Made by a program: the position numbers and the translations under genes
Notes under the pieces: model-generated
Told to the model about the DNA's origin: nothing
Databases searched by the model: none
What the model saw: the letters and a program-made list of their open reading frames with translations, nothing else
Shown here: in pieces, positions 51,601 to 54,885 of the stretch
Layout of the letters: every line of letters starts with the position of its first letter
Numbering within the stretch: the first letter of the stretch is position 1
NCBI RefSeq assembly: GCF_026151205.1
Contig: NC_087082.1
Location: 17,639,401 to 17,703,400 of the forward strand
Direction: 5' to 3'
DNA from: Bolinopsis microptera
Taxonomy: Eukaryota > Ctenophora > Tentaculata > Lobata > Bolinopsidae
DNA length: 64,000 bases

Positions 51601-52913
51601 GGCATTTTTTGCATCCTAGACCAGATGCATATGGATGAAAAATCAAAATATCACAATTATTATAGTTAAAATTAATAAAAATCCAAAAAAATCGTGATTT
51701 TAAACGAAATTTTTGAAAATAACAGGAACAATTTTGGCGTTTCAGAAAATTTTGGTCATACAAATGGGCACAACTTTTGTTCTGATCTATATTTTTTCAT
51801 AATTCAAAAAGATTTGAGTTCCTAAGATAGCTGTCCTTCGTTTACAGTTCATAAAAGAGCTTTAAAATTGATTAAACCTCTAAAAAAACAACTTTTTCTG
51901 GGATCAGCCTCCTATTTTTGGACGACAAGATTGCTCAAAATCGGCCCAAAAATTTTTTTCTGGGACATTTTCGGCCCTGTAAATGATTGGAATCGTATTT
52001 TTGTACCCAAATTACCTTAAAAACAAAGTTAGGGGCATGTGTGATGGTCTAAAATACCCTATGCTAGCATGACCCCCACTCACAGCCCACTGTGAGTGGG
52101 GACCCCAGGCTTTACTGTTTATACTTTATAAGCATGCAGATTGACACACGCTGCAACCCCTTTTGATCGCGCCGGCTGGTGTGCAACGAGAGGTGTGCAA
52201 CGTGAAGCAACATGCAGATATGGCGGAGTGATAGGCCGAGCGCCGCCCAGTTAATTCCATATTAAATTTCAAAATACATTTCTATGTAACACTAACCTGA
52301 ACCATATGTTTATTGTTTATGCAACCTGATATGACACGGATCTGTGCAAAATTGTAATACTATAATACTAACTCGAAATAATATGCTATCAATTAGTGCC
52401 TAGCTAGTTGGATACGTACATGGTGAGATTAACGATTATCTTGATCGGTTCAGCGTCGCGCGCCGATACCAATTTAATTCAGATTTCAGAATATTGCGCA
52501 AAATAACTTTGCGGAGTGACAAACTCCGCAAAGTTATAACTAATATGGCACGTACGTTCGCTCGCAGGCACGCTCGCACGACGTCGCAAAGCTACCATAT
52601 ACAAAAAAAACCTCGTTCGCTAACCCTGGCCTTGTCATTGACTCTTTTGTGCCTTCGGCACTTTGAGTCATGGATCTGGAAAAAATAGTTTCGTAAATCT
52701 AAACTACGTGATGCATGCAGGTACTAACGTCCAGGACTATTTTAGGGTGATATTGAGTTACCGGAGGGATCAAAACCTGGAGACGAGGTGAAGGTGACGT
52801 GTTGTGCTGTGGACTCCAACTACAACAGACAGCCGGAAAAAGTGAAGAATATCTGGAATTTAAGGGGATGTCTCAGCAACTCCTGGCATTTCATTAGTGT
52901 CAAACTGAAGTAA
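9609..52913 (+). CDS. SUOX: Sulfite oxidase, mitochondrial (complete, 13 coding exons)
   Basis: Molybdenum-cofactor and heme enzyme oxidising sulfite to sulfate in the mitochondrial intermembrane space, with electrons passed to cytochrome c. Exons: 9609-9813, 9963-10103, 10240-10358, 10520-10704, 10822-10888, 11285-11407, 17630-17771, 37368-37469, 37650-37793, 46536-46621, 50320-50409, 50537-50644, 52746-52913. Every junction phase agrees; total 559 codons, close to the vertebrate length (about 545). The Arg-rich N-terminus with a hydrophobic segment ([14 protein letters not shown]) fits a bipartite intermembrane-space signal. The cytochrome b5 domain has both heme histidines (QHPGGEK and YAVHKK). 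The Moco domain has the ligand cysteine in IQCAGNRR, the active-site Arg in VRNHHPVP, and [10 protein letters not shown]. The C-terminal dimerisation domain ends with [12 protein letters not shown]. Introns 6, 7 and 9 are 6.2, 19.6 and 8.7 kb. Nine opposite-strand genes lie inside introns 7, 9 and 10. No inactivating change was seen. Confidence 0.97.
13160..13247 (+). mobile_element. hAT-like MITE, copy 2 (nested)
   Basis: An 88-bp copy of the 4791 element, TTGTCATACG to CGTGATAAAA, flanked by perfect 8-bp duplications GGTCAGTA (13152-13159, 13248-13255). It lies inside the Mutator-like foldback, so it inserted after the surrounding repeat formed. Confidence 0.85.
13874..14245 (-). pseudogene. 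Remnant of non-LTR retrotransposon C-terminus
   Basis: The minus-strand frame of about 120 codons ends with a pattern seen after the RNase H region of Jockey/R1-type elements: [12 protein letters not shown], then [18 protein letters not shown], a Cys/His knuckle. No reverse transcriptase or endonuclease domain is seen nearby, so this is a truncated remnant carried inside the foldback element. The assignment to a clade is inference. Confidence 0.55.
14246..16531. other. Interior of the foldback element, no recognised gene
   Basis: Contains imperfect internal duplications, for example GAAAAGTGGTTACTGGAGG at about 14978 and 15130, and a copy near 15710 of the segment at 12467. A 104-codon open frame at 14724-15038 has no recognised motif. 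A poly-C run ends just before the right arm. Confidence 0.4.
17573..17640 (+). repeat. 34-bp tandem duplication spanning the SUOX exon 7 acceptor
   Basis: Two copies, 17573-17606 and 17607-17640, differ at one base, so the acceptor ATCTCACAG|CACAAGCCAGT occurs twice, 34 nt apart. Only the second acceptor (exon from 17630) keeps the SUOX frame. The first would add 34 nt and shift it. Confidence 0.85.
17772..18408. other. Start of SUOX intron 7
   Basis: AT-rich and without a gene. A short CTTTTAATTAG-like string is repeated just after the donor. Confidence 0.35.
18409..19545 (-). CDS. Tail-only paralogue of the intron-7 receptor family
   Basis: A 378-residue acidic protein with no signal peptide and no membrane helix in this exon. 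It resembles the cytoplasmic tails of its neighbours: YDEI, YARL, YDTV, YSLL, YDDI and a final [10 protein letters not shown], Glu runs, and four tandem units of the form [15 protein letters not shown] (roughly residues 265-330). The latter recall the YSxxLxL modules of the other members. YSTQ also matches the YxxQ consensus bound by the STAT3 SH2 domain, but the role is unknown. The first ATG (19543-19545) is used. An upstream exon encoding an ectodomain cannot be excluded; a short hydrophobic run occurs on this strand near 19650-19760, with no clear in-frame junction. It is the family member nearest SUOX exon 7. Confidence 0.65.
   Translation of the reverse strand: MKKGIVSSYQRMKRLLSNPGDIPPEEAPVRKKPEILHLGLQPRESAPSTSEEPPGLDPFYDEINMSVDEGSKIDEESQGEGDEETQREDDEEFEYSYARLDRRFSTGSGHKKKQPPVTPRPRIELEPMYDTVDRKNSSSGNHEEEEEETYSLLHKIPIPQNKEEEEERFSQGHYDDITEFQGRMFLVTAEEPIKRRQSNNKPINLPSSSEQNLSQGDKRKSVHLELLSKMQTHLNAGALKAALNKRFSVQIESNGPDEDVPIYKLANNQPQKKELEMTYSTQLQPHKKELEMTYSTQLQPQKKKLEKTYSTQLQPQKNQLQKTYSNHLQLHSLASLNLISSVAEEGNKDTEDWDDDVEGLYDTPDEYSIQRGDNWRGR
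19546..21108. other. Gap between first and second family genes
   Basis: Very AT-rich. No exon with the family ectodomain motifs was found, so the 18409-19545 gene has no visible receptor part. No other gene is seen. Confidence 0.35.
21109..23768 (-). CDS. Putative type I membrane receptor with sequon-rich stalk (family gene 2)
   Basis: Two exons: 21520-23768 and 21109-21385, joined in phase 2, about 841 residues. The start is the internal [14 protein letters not shown]; the upstream in-frame TTG is not a eukaryotic start. Order: signal peptide (1-~19); helical ectodomain (~20-180) with the family motifs [20 protein letters not shown] and [12 protein letters not shown]; a stalk of ~11 decapeptides [10 protein letters not shown], each with an N-glycosylation sequon (~181-294); membrane helix [20 protein letters not shown] (~333-354); and a cytoplasmic tail. 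The tail has YDDI, YDTI, YDDL, YSTI, YSLL, YNMI, YSVL, three Y-[EQ]-[VI]-PDEL motifs and [11 protein letters not shown]. The ectodomain is not recognised. The ACTGAG|GTAGGA at the last stop codon resembles another splice donor, so a further 3' exon is possible. A signalling receptor role is inferred from architecture only. Confidence 0.75.
22885..23225 (-). repeat. 30-bp coding minisatellite in receptor stalk
   Basis: About eleven 30-bp units encode [14 protein letters not shown] decapeptides with Asn-Thr-Thr or Asn-Ala-Thr sequons. The repeat lies between the helical ectodomain and the membrane segment and should form an extended glycosylated stalk. Confidence 0.85.
23784..24948. repeat. Intergenic duplication unit, copy 1
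   Basis: The segment between family genes 2 and 3. It shares long stretches with 26431-27479 and 29493-30548, including the TATA region, CAGTGATCCGAGACACACTG at about 24292, and a 3' part ending with ACTTACCTCC, a splice donor on the minus strand just after the neighbour's stop codon. This shows the genes were duplicated with their flanks. Confidence 0.75.
23906..23916 (-). promoter_or_regulatory. TATA-like box of family gene 2
   Basis: CTTTTATAAAT on the minus strand, about 140 bp before the start codon, conserved at the same position before family genes 3 and 4. Confidence 0.5.
24949..26415 (-). CDS. Putative type I membrane receptor (family gene 3)
   Basis: 488 residues in one exon, from the ATG of [19 protein letters not shown] (signal peptide). 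The ectodomain has [20 protein letters not shown] and [12 protein letters not shown]. The membrane helix is at ~217-238 ([20 protein letters not shown]). The cytoplasmic tail has YSDDE, YEYDDI, six or seven CSTSEEK heptads (~336-380), the module [12 protein letters not shown] and a final [11 protein letters not shown]. It is the shortest of the full-length members: the block around [10 protein letters not shown] present in genes 4-6 is missing, which fits loss by unequal exchange. About 25 nt after the stop, GGAG|GTAAGT is a consensus splice donor, so a 3' untranslated exon is likely. Function is unknown. Confidence 0.72.
   Translation of the reverse strand: MSRTLLWFFALVIVTESYERKDNVSSQLDIKRNTLRLRANEMIEDQKNTVKKVETLLSDNVMENQLEKELDKIKNLHQPNITSNDRSIRAMIGVQVDWMIIQREVVQAFLELTDEKCKSNDFENTDFISSPNENPWNVYEKRWKIYQNLRKEIKHRLNHNCVKEQYPDSKHVENLQGMDRTENDTVHMAPTEMGSVNALQVINNASRQDLKDERRSKKLKIVIGISVSVLIAAVIVFIIVKIKTQKRFTVKETLPCTEDPKNSKSDPITIDDSMKKSENRNDYITSMSISVADKKIDVHCPSKEKAAESYSDDETESDMYEYDDIASMKNPSKHQNSTSEEKCSTSEEKCSTSEEKCSTFEEKCSTSEEKCSTSEEKCSTSSPDHKLYLSEEAVTEDSDKKKIVTKDTDLDERGEINLIKSDTPPKEGSSIYSSNLDLNQTLTKQSTRNMMTTVLLGLDWDTTDGNGDALGEGEGAEDQYQIEEELRS
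25275..25408 (-). repeat. 21-bp coding repeat (CSTSEEK), gene 3
   Basis: Six to seven 21-bp units encode the heptad CSTSEEK (one CSTFEEK) in the predicted cytoplasmic tail. Confidence 0.85.
26431..27479. repeat. Intergenic duplication unit, copy 2
   Basis: Between family genes 3 and 4. Shares the TATA region, CAGTGATCCGAGACACACTG (about 26877) and the 3' ACTTACCTCC donor motif with the units at 23784 and 29493. Confidence 0.75.
26546..26556 (-). promoter_or_regulatory. TATA-like box of family gene 3
   Basis: CTTTTATAAAT on the minus strand, about 135 bp before the start codon, within the duplicated 5' flank. Confidence 0.5.
27480..29477 (-). CDS. Putative type I membrane receptor with long CSTSEEK array (family gene 4)
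   Basis: 665 residues in one exon, very close to gene 3. Signal peptide [19 protein letters not shown]; ectodomain with [20 protein letters not shown] and [12 protein letters not shown]; membrane helix at ~217-239; tail with YEYDDI, about 19 CSTSEEK or YSTSEEK heptads (~335-470), [16 protein letters not shown], and [12 protein letters not shown] after a KERPISK lead. It ends [11 protein letters not shown]. It differs from gene 3 mainly in the heptad number and in an extra tail block with [12 protein letters not shown] splice donor GGAG|GTAAGT follows the stop by about 30 nt. Recent duplication with gene 3 is inferred from near-identical ectodomains and flanks. Confidence 0.73.
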   Translation of the reverse strand: MSSTLLWFFALVIVTESYEREDNGSGQLDIARNTLRLRANEMIGDQKNIVTKVETLLSDNVMANQLEKELDKIKNLQQLDVTSNDRSIRAMIGVQVDWMIRQREVVQAFLELTDECKSNDFENIDFIPSPNENPWNVYEKRWKIYQNLRKEIKHRLNYKCVKEQYPDSKHVENLQGMDRTENDTVQMAPTEMEIVDSLQVINNASRQDLKDERRSKKLKIVIGISVSALIAAVIVFIIVKIKAQKRCTVKETFPCTENPKNSRENPVTIDESMKKSENRNHYITSMSISVADKKIDVHCPSKEKAAETYSDDETKSDMYEYDDIASLKNPSKHQNSTSDEKYSTSEEKCSTSEEKCSTSEEKCSTSEEKYSTSEEKCSTSEEKCSTSEEKYSTSEEKCSTSEEKCSTSEEKCSTSEEKCSTSEEKCSTSEEKCSTSEEKCSTSEEKCSTSEGKCSTFEEKYSTSEEKCSTSSQDKLDLSEEAVTEESDKKKIVPKDTDLDRRGEINLIKSDTPPKEGSSIYSSNLDLNQTLTNQPTRNMTSIHNSTIDKVKLESSEAAANGDYAEGSYTVLNRSSKSTEKDLEKGALNTLMIKRPPKERPISKRYSCNLDLNQTLMNQPTRNMMTTVLLETDSGLDCDTTDGNRDDLGEGEGAEDQYQIEGELRS
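28066..28472 (-). repeat. 21-bp coding repeat (CSTSEEK), gene 4
   Basis: About 19 units, the longest array of the cluster. Some units read YSTSEEK (Cys to Tyr) and one CSTSEGK. Because the period is a multiple of three, all plus-strand frames are open here; those are artefacts. Confidence 0.88.
29493..30548. repeat. Intergenic duplication unit, copy 3
   Basis: Between family genes 4 and 5. Shares the TATA region, CAGTGATCCGAGACACACTG (about 29940) and the 3' donor-like motif with the units at 23784 and 26431. Confidence 0.75.
29609..29619 (-). promoter_or_regulatory. TATA-like box of family gene 4
   Basis: CTTTTATAAAT on the minus strand, about 135 bp before the start codon, in the same context as those of genes 2 and 3. 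Confidence 0.5.
30549..32936 (-). CDS. Putative type I membrane receptor, chimeric member (family gene 5)
   Basis: 795 residues, one exon, true ATG. The signal peptide ([17 protein letters not shown]) and ectodomain are diverged from genes 2-4 but keep the motifs: [21 protein letters not shown] and [11 protein letters not shown], with several sequons. The membrane helix is at ~180-204, followed by FILRSRY and basic residues. The tail has [44 protein letters not shown], about ten CSTSEEK or CSTFEEK heptads (~522-594), [20 protein letters not shown] and [12 protein letters not shown]. The last third is almost the same as gene 4, while the ectodomain and proximal tail resemble genes 6 and 7. This mosaic suggests recombination between subtypes. 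Function is unknown. Confidence 0.73.
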   Translation of the reverse strand: MCNCNRMFVVALLLVVLVSFASSLDNGKGALIDRTEEILGIQNKIIAWAALIDEQNSTLRILINKREEMRAKIQTIKNSDKRNLVAVMKKHVDWMIYQHRTVENVLYLNISQNYLNDSDFKDCKDDTPNFPWTDYEKCWNFYLQFTANVLKLNEIICDGDASNMAEERDHNASSSVSTDKLPIIMATSVTTLTIFILLSLALYFILRSRYHINIVKRSSRHQSVPPKSAAPSAEPTGVGDASSGSRNKGKRPPTKKVNFKNVVSVENAKQNAKEDEECPLYEELDIKEPPKTGGKNGSDLQCNTLSNKDQATDEEGNCCVLHKPCSSKVSYTYTTVIPVDRNTVVPADETNCEYDTISKAKQRGALGSVDKEEDGRYSTFATTRLDLTRQSKERPGLERQYSCNVDLNQTLIQRLDKKSSTSPLRKYEVWISEDNEEGEPLYDEIYPKTPLKILEHQRNLHKIQADKDQDLKKEDTNYSKVDTDLKGEEERPLETQYSCHLAIVKLQPKQGSTKTSVADKDDNTFEEKCNTSEEKCSTFEEKCSTSEEKCSTSEENCSTSEEKYSTFEEKCSTSEEKCSTSEEKCSTSEEKCSTSSQDKLDLSEEAVTEESDKNRIVPKDTDLDKTGEMNLITSDTPPKEGSSIYSSNLDLNQTLTNQPTRNMTSIEEILVEEYSTIDKVKLESSEAAANDDCAEGSYTVLNRNSKSTEKDLKKGVLNTLMIKRPPKERPISKRYSCNLDLNQTLTNQPTRNMMTTVLLETDSGLDYDTTDSNSDALGEGEGAEDQYQIEGELRS
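31155..31372 (-). repeat. 21-bp coding repeat (CSTSEEK), gene 5
   Basis: About ten units with Ser/Phe and Cys/Tyr variants at fixed positions, in the predicted cytoplasmic tail. Confidence 0.85.
32937..34100. other. Gap upstream of family gene 5
   Basis: Not closely similar to the triplicated intergenic units, except for a region near 33780-33900 that weakly resembles their 3' parts. A minus-strand donor-like CTTACCTTC motif (AAGGTAAG) lies at about 34067, just after the stop of gene 6. No gene is seen. Confidence 0.35.
34101..35693 (-). CDS. Putative type I membrane receptor with acidic stalk (family gene 6)
   Basis: 530 residues, one exon. N-terminal hydrophobic signal [15 protein letters not shown]; ectodomain with diverged motifs ([31 protein letters not shown]); a strongly acidic Asp/Glu/Ser stalk (~175-200); membrane helix (~201-229), then [13 protein letters not shown]. 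The tail has YDEM, YNTL, YDTF twice in the setting [36 protein letters not shown] and [12 protein letters not shown]. It lacks the CSTSEEK array. The C-terminus ends early (GDQTN) where genes 3-5 continue to a QIEGELRS ending, which looks like a small deletion and frame change. The YxxL/I pairs are spaced more widely than in classical ITAMs. Confidence 0.72.
   Translation of the reverse strand: MLINFLFIIMVIAAETIIGRSAVITFDDAKDVLKINSKEMILAQDNLIYLTKEKDMNSGIYTSRTKIGATKIYLDNGYLIGGTQIRQLRRAGEIMLDHQGYMKEQCQHIENLSQNHSSNISTCYQKVLAELPSDLSKWSQDMWSTYVTYWDYYQSCCISQLEQMNDKNGTDDSETEDSDDENDSNDEDDEDSSEDDSTDNIFDKSLVIILGISVPVFLILIASLALYLIMRSRYRIVRRSFRLKSLSAKRETEPTGVEGIASGSQKTGPLTNTVDYTHDQEEDPLYDEMCLKEPPKQDQSNVYNTLAHEDQPAEEEEGEYDTFCLAEEVAPEEGREIEGEYDTFCLTEEGGSAVDEKGELEVGQSSLSLMNETGILIADKKPLETQYTCNLALNHTLKLQPDQELMRTSIEEILVEEYSTIDKVKLESSEAAANGDYAEGSYAVLNRNSKSTEKDIETGVLNTLMITRPPKERPISKRYSCNLDLNQTLTNQPTLNMITRVLLETDTGLDCDTTDGDALIEEEGAGDQTN
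35694..36583. other. Gap between family genes 6 and 7
   Basis: AT-rich; short repeated strings such as CTCACGTTGTTATG near 35910-35950. No gene or tail exon for gene 7 was recognised. Confidence 0.35.
36584..37213 (-). CDS. Tail-less membrane paralogue (family gene 7)
   Basis: 209 residues. Signal peptide [17 protein letters not shown]; ectodomain with [21 protein letters not shown] and [14 protein letters not shown]; membrane helix at ~166-190 ([19 protein letters not shown]), then [11 protein letters not shown] as in gene 6. The frame stops eleven codons after this basic anchor, so no signalling tail is encoded. It may be a decoy or adaptor-dependent member, as in paired receptor families, or a truncated pseudogene. 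No splice donor after the membrane segment was obvious. It lies about 150 bp from SUOX exon 8 on the opposite strand. Confidence 0.68.
   Translation of the reverse strand: MLVLSFLFVVLARISVCRYVFSSISLENAKETLVNRTEEILDIQKKMLDASRINLNQLRSKGDEMAKMIEGANNDRTNNSFIRIAMKKQILWMIHQNDHIKNISGDQDRDMYLRYAEKWQNFRDKITDEQGTWINYDKSWDLYLHFKETELKDYIRDTDKGPKSDKLSMILGISVPICFILVTSLTLYFIMRSRYRVVRRSFFQMNGCD
37806..38840. repeat. 11-bp minisatellite in SUOX intron 9
   Basis: About 1 kb of GTAGTAAAGGT units, regularly interrupted by GTGTTGGTAAAGG. It begins about 12 bp after the exon 9 donor. The strand bias (purine/GT-rich on +) is strong. The long minus-strand open frame across it (Thr/Leu/Tyr/His repeats) is an artefact. 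Confidence 0.92.
39180..39481. repeat. 11-bp minisatellite, second block
   Basis: Same unit as 37806-38840, separated by about 340 bp of degenerate copies. Confidence 0.85.
39482..40477. other. Intron 9 between minisatellite and GPCR
   Basis: No gene is seen. A minus-strand AATAAA (TTTATT on + near 40158) could serve the GPCR transcript. Confidence 0.35.
40478..41401 (-). CDS. Class A (rhodopsin-like) orphan GPCR, intronless, nested in SUOX intron 9
   Basis: 307 residues with seven hydrophobic segments. TM1 has [10 protein letters not shown] (conserved GN), TM2 IAVCDVL (conserved Asp), ECL1/TM3 the disulfide Cys in GPEICYF, and ECL2 Cys in TLLCTSS. TM3 ends TARRLGLV instead of E/DRY, keeping the Arg. 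TM6 has [12 protein letters not shown], and TM7 LNPVIYLVF, the NPxxY motif. N-glycosylation is possible at MVNYTAD. The C-terminal tail is short, with [12 protein letters not shown] forming helix 8. The ligand is unknown. The single-exon form could come from an old retroposition, or be the usual state for this receptor group. Confidence 0.85.
   Translation of the reverse strand: MVNYTADFQHLTPTSRHLIFTYNLLLLLLGIPGNTLLLYASNAHKALNVELVTRLIIEHIAVCDVLILLTTFLPTLTTILHHRWVLGPEICYFVSFTSSIFFFYEILLTVLLTARRLGLVSEVARRNGRMSYRVTMLVLAGLFVLAAAPSVCYMALGCGVFFAPHTLLCTSSNYRDYPLPSLIVVGVYLVAPVTLLILLNLGILLILCRASASSAGKGFSRTIVSLMVVSWLFTLSYIPIFVKLALVISGYPVSYTFQITQQYLLSANVFLNPVIYLVFNKRFQRFARDLVGRPVSYISRTVSQSNQ
41616..41787. 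mobile_element. Harbinger-like MITE, copy 1
   Basis: GGGATCGTTCACATATTA at the left and ATTACGTAATATGTGAACG then ACCCC at the right form inverted termini; TTA is duplicated at both sides. A 3-bp TWA target duplication is typical of PIF/Harbinger. Internal G-runs of variable length are present. Confidence 0.75.
41788..43242. other. SUOX intron 9, no gene seen
   Basis: After the MITE there is a short GACCCCTTAACGGCCCTT duplication (41783-41830). The rest is AT-rich with no recognised feature. Confidence 0.35.
43243..43420. repeat. GC-rich GGTCGGAGGTC minisatellite
   Basis: Tandem GGTCGGAGGTC units with a higher-order GGCGGTAGGTGAACGCC insert occurring twice (about 43290 and 43366). Confidence 0.85.
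43721..44009. repeat. 28-bp tandem repeat
   Basis: About nine units of AACAAGACTATTATTAGTCA plus ACAAAACT. The first half-unit is inverted (GTCTTGTTAAC), so a hairpin is possible at the left edge. Confidence 0.88.
44010..45687. other. SUOX intron 9, no gene seen
   Basis: AT-rich, with no open frame or family motif that I can support. Confidence 0.35.
45688..45873. repeat. 62-bp tandem triplication
   Basis: Three units starting CCTCATTACCTGTAATACAG. The third differs at two to three bases (CTCTCAGCAATG for CTCCCATCAATG). Confidence 0.88.
46915..46996. repeat. AAAAATAC microsatellite
   Basis: Eight-base unit repeated about nine times in SUOX intron 10. Confidence 0.85.
46997..47878. other. 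SUOX intron 10, before the nested sushi gene
   Basis: Contains a short triplication of CACCTTATCA near 47390-47410. The downstream flank of the minus-strand sushi gene lies here. No other gene is seen. Confidence 0.35.
47879..48986 (-). CDS. Secreted discoidin/fucolectin-like plus sushi-domain protein
   Basis: Three exons (48941-48986, 48280-48711, 47879-48075), both junctions in phase 1, giving 224 residues. Exon 1 is a signal peptide ([15 protein letters not shown]). Exon 2 is a galactose-binding-like fold of the F5/8C or fucolectin type: [34 protein letters not shown], then a Cys-rich [11 protein letters not shown] loop and a GDRVKIKRN strand. Exon 3 is one CCP/sushi module with its cysteines ([28 protein letters not shown]). 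One domain per exon with symmetric phase-1 boundaries is typical of extracellular modules. It lies opposite to SUOX in intron 10. A role in carbohydrate recognition or adhesion is inferred from the domain types, not shown. Confidence 0.8.
48987..49701. other. SUOX intron 10, upstream of the sushi gene
   Basis: Presumed promoter region of the minus-strand sushi gene. No feature is recognised. Confidence 0.3.
49702..50230. mobile_element. hAT-like non-autonomous element
   Basis: Starts CAGGGACGTAGCCAGG and ends CCTGTCTACGTGCCTG, imperfect inverted termini, flanked by perfect 8-bp duplications TACTGTTA (49694-49701, 50231-50238). The GC-rich left part carries a GGGGCGCAGCCCC-type repeat, and a long poly-C run lies near the right end. 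No transposase frame is seen. Confidence 0.8.
50971..52109. mobile_element. Foldback-ended repeat in SUOX intron 12
   Basis: CCTGGGGAGTGGCACAGTGG and CATGCTAGCATAGG at the left match, inverted, CCTATGCTAGCATG and a CAGCCCACTGTGAGTGGGG block followed by ACCCCAGG at the right. The 1.1-kb interior is A/T-rich with many AAAATTTTTGG-like strings and no coding frame. No clear target duplication was found. Confidence 0.55.
52503..52537. other. Perfect 15-bp stem hairpin
   Basis: ATAACTTTGCGGAGT, five-base loop GACAA, ACTCCGCAAAGTTAT. It lies in SUOX intron 12, about 200 bp before the last exon. A smaller GTGCC-TTC-GGCAC hairpin follows at about 52649. Probably part of a repeat. Confidence 0.55.
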
Positions 52914-53548
52914 ATTATTATAAGGTTTAGAAAAGTTAAAGCAGCGAATTACGCTAATTTAAAAAGACTTCGGTTTTAAATGTATGCATCCGTACGGATG
53001 ATGATTAATCACTCTACACTCGACTGTCACTTGACTTTTTCAACCCGTTCTCTAGCTGGCCGGGCCAGCCTGGTCCTGAACGACTATTCGAAACCCTAAC
53101 CCTCTAATCTGATCCCATCCCTAACCCTACCCCAATCCCTGACGAAAGCATATGCCGAAACCCTAAACCCAACGAGAAATTAGACCAACTTCCTTATACG
53201 GTCATATCACGTGATCGAAACAGTTTTTCGCCAATATCTCGGTAGGGGATCATTTTAACCCTATAGATTAGTATTACTTATGTCATGGGGGTGATTAGGA
53301 ATCAGCGTCCGAAAATACATCGATTTTTAAAAGAAAAATCTCGAAGGTCGAGTGTAAAGTGATTTAGCACGCTCGCATCGGTACTGCATGGTTACCGTTT
53401 TTTGCCGATTTTTACTTACTCATTATGTTAATACATAGTAAAACTGATTAGATTTAAATTTTGGGACCTAGTAAACTTTAAGTAATTAGAATTAACTTAT
53501 CGCATTTTTGTAATTGGTTACAGTTTGTATCATGTTCTTACTTCATAA

Positions 53549-53727
53549 GGGGTCGTTCACATATTACGTAATCAATTTTTGAACAGTTTTTACCCCCCCC
53601 CCCCCCCCTCCGTAATCAGTTTTACACATAGCTATTATGTCAAAATTACACTAGCGTAATCATTTGGAAACCCCCCTCCCCCCTCGGCTGATTACGTAAT
53701 ACTAATATGTGAATTGTGAACGACCCC
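53549..53727. mobile_element. Harbinger-like MITE, copy 2
   Basis: GGGGTCGTTCACATATTACG at the left, inverted at the right end, flanked by a TAA duplication (53546-53548, 53728-53730). Related to 41616-41787. Confidence 0.78.
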
Positions 53728-54616
53728 TAATGCTGTATAAAATATAGTTTTCGGTAATCTATATTAAATTAAGCCCTTCGATTTAATCTTTAACGTATGT
53801 TGCGAGACAAAAAGCCATATGTTCTCATCCACACTTGACACTAGATAACTGAGGTTTCGGCTGTGGTTAAATTTAAATTATTGATATTTGGCTGTTTAGT
53901 TAACGCTCGCTTACAACATTTTAACTCTTATTCTAAACTTAGCACTAACACAGGCCCTATCCAATCTATAGAAGGTAACGTATAAGGGTGGGGAGAAAAC
54001 TTGTGTTTATTATTTTCACTCTGTCCAATAATTTATGATGTTAGATTTACCGCAAACTCCGATTTACCATTTTATTTCCCACACTCCGCAGTAAATCGGG
54101 GTTTTACTAACTAATTTGTGTAATACATAAGTGTGATACATAAGTGCTAGCCTATTTTGTAACAGTGTTACTGTTCAATGTTGATATAATTTATAGTTAT
54201 TTTATCTGTATGTACACATACAGCATAGGCAAATTAATTAAAAATTACGATTTTTAAACCGTGTGTTTTATTTTAAAAATAACTGTATCATTTATTTTGT
54301 AGCCTTGGCAACGCGAGCTGCGTTTTAATTTTATATGTTTCGTGCGCGGCGCGGCCCAGAATGCATGTGACATGAACATTAAACAATTAAATTTAAAGGA
54401 CACTCCTGAATCCCACAAATCAAAACACAAAATGTATTTAAAATTTATGTGCTGCGCCCCCGCTAATTTTTTAATGTCTTCTTCATTCTTAAAATTCACA
54501 ATTCTGAATTCAGGTTTCCTTTTTCGCCACCCCTACTATGCAGTTTTCCCACTCTATTACTATACACTATAGCAATCCGAAATATTTTTTTCCCGTCAGC
54601 CGTCTGATCTAGTCAC

Positions 54617-54742
54617 TTGTCACACGATGTAGACCTACCGCGCACGAGTGCACGGCTGTATCGTGGCTTTCGCCACAATACTACTACTAGTGTGTAGTGA
54701 ACTTAAAGTTAATGAAACGACAATGGGCCTGGGGGTCACGAC
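54617..54742 (+). mobile_element. hAT-like MITE, decayed copy
   Basis: TTGTCACACGATGTAGACC through CCGCGCACGAGTGCACGGC to GGTCACGACGTGATACAT. Related to copies at 4791, 13160 and 54763, but without a recognisable target duplication. Confidence 0.55.
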
Positions 54743-54762
54743 GTGATACATAAGTGCTAGCC

Positions 54763-54885
54763 TTGTATCACGTTGCGACCCCCACGGTCGTTTCACTATA
54801 GTGAACTATAGTCCCCCTTTATCGTCCTGACGATACAGGGGGAGCCGCGCACTTCGTGCGCGGCGGGTCAAACAACGTATGACAA
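54763..54885 (-). mobile_element. hAT-like MITE, copy 3
   Basis: A 123-bp element, TTGTATCACG to CGTATGACAA, flanked by perfect 8-bp duplications TGCTAGCC (54755-54762, 54886-54893). It is longer than copies 1 and 2 by an internal CCTTTATCGTCCTGACGATA-type segment. It is nested in the foldback element. Confidence 0.85.

Noticed and set aside
50971..52109. Target-site duplication for the intron 12 foldback repeat
   Set aside because: Flanking bases (CACTCAAA and CTTTACTG) do not match, so the superfamily was left open.
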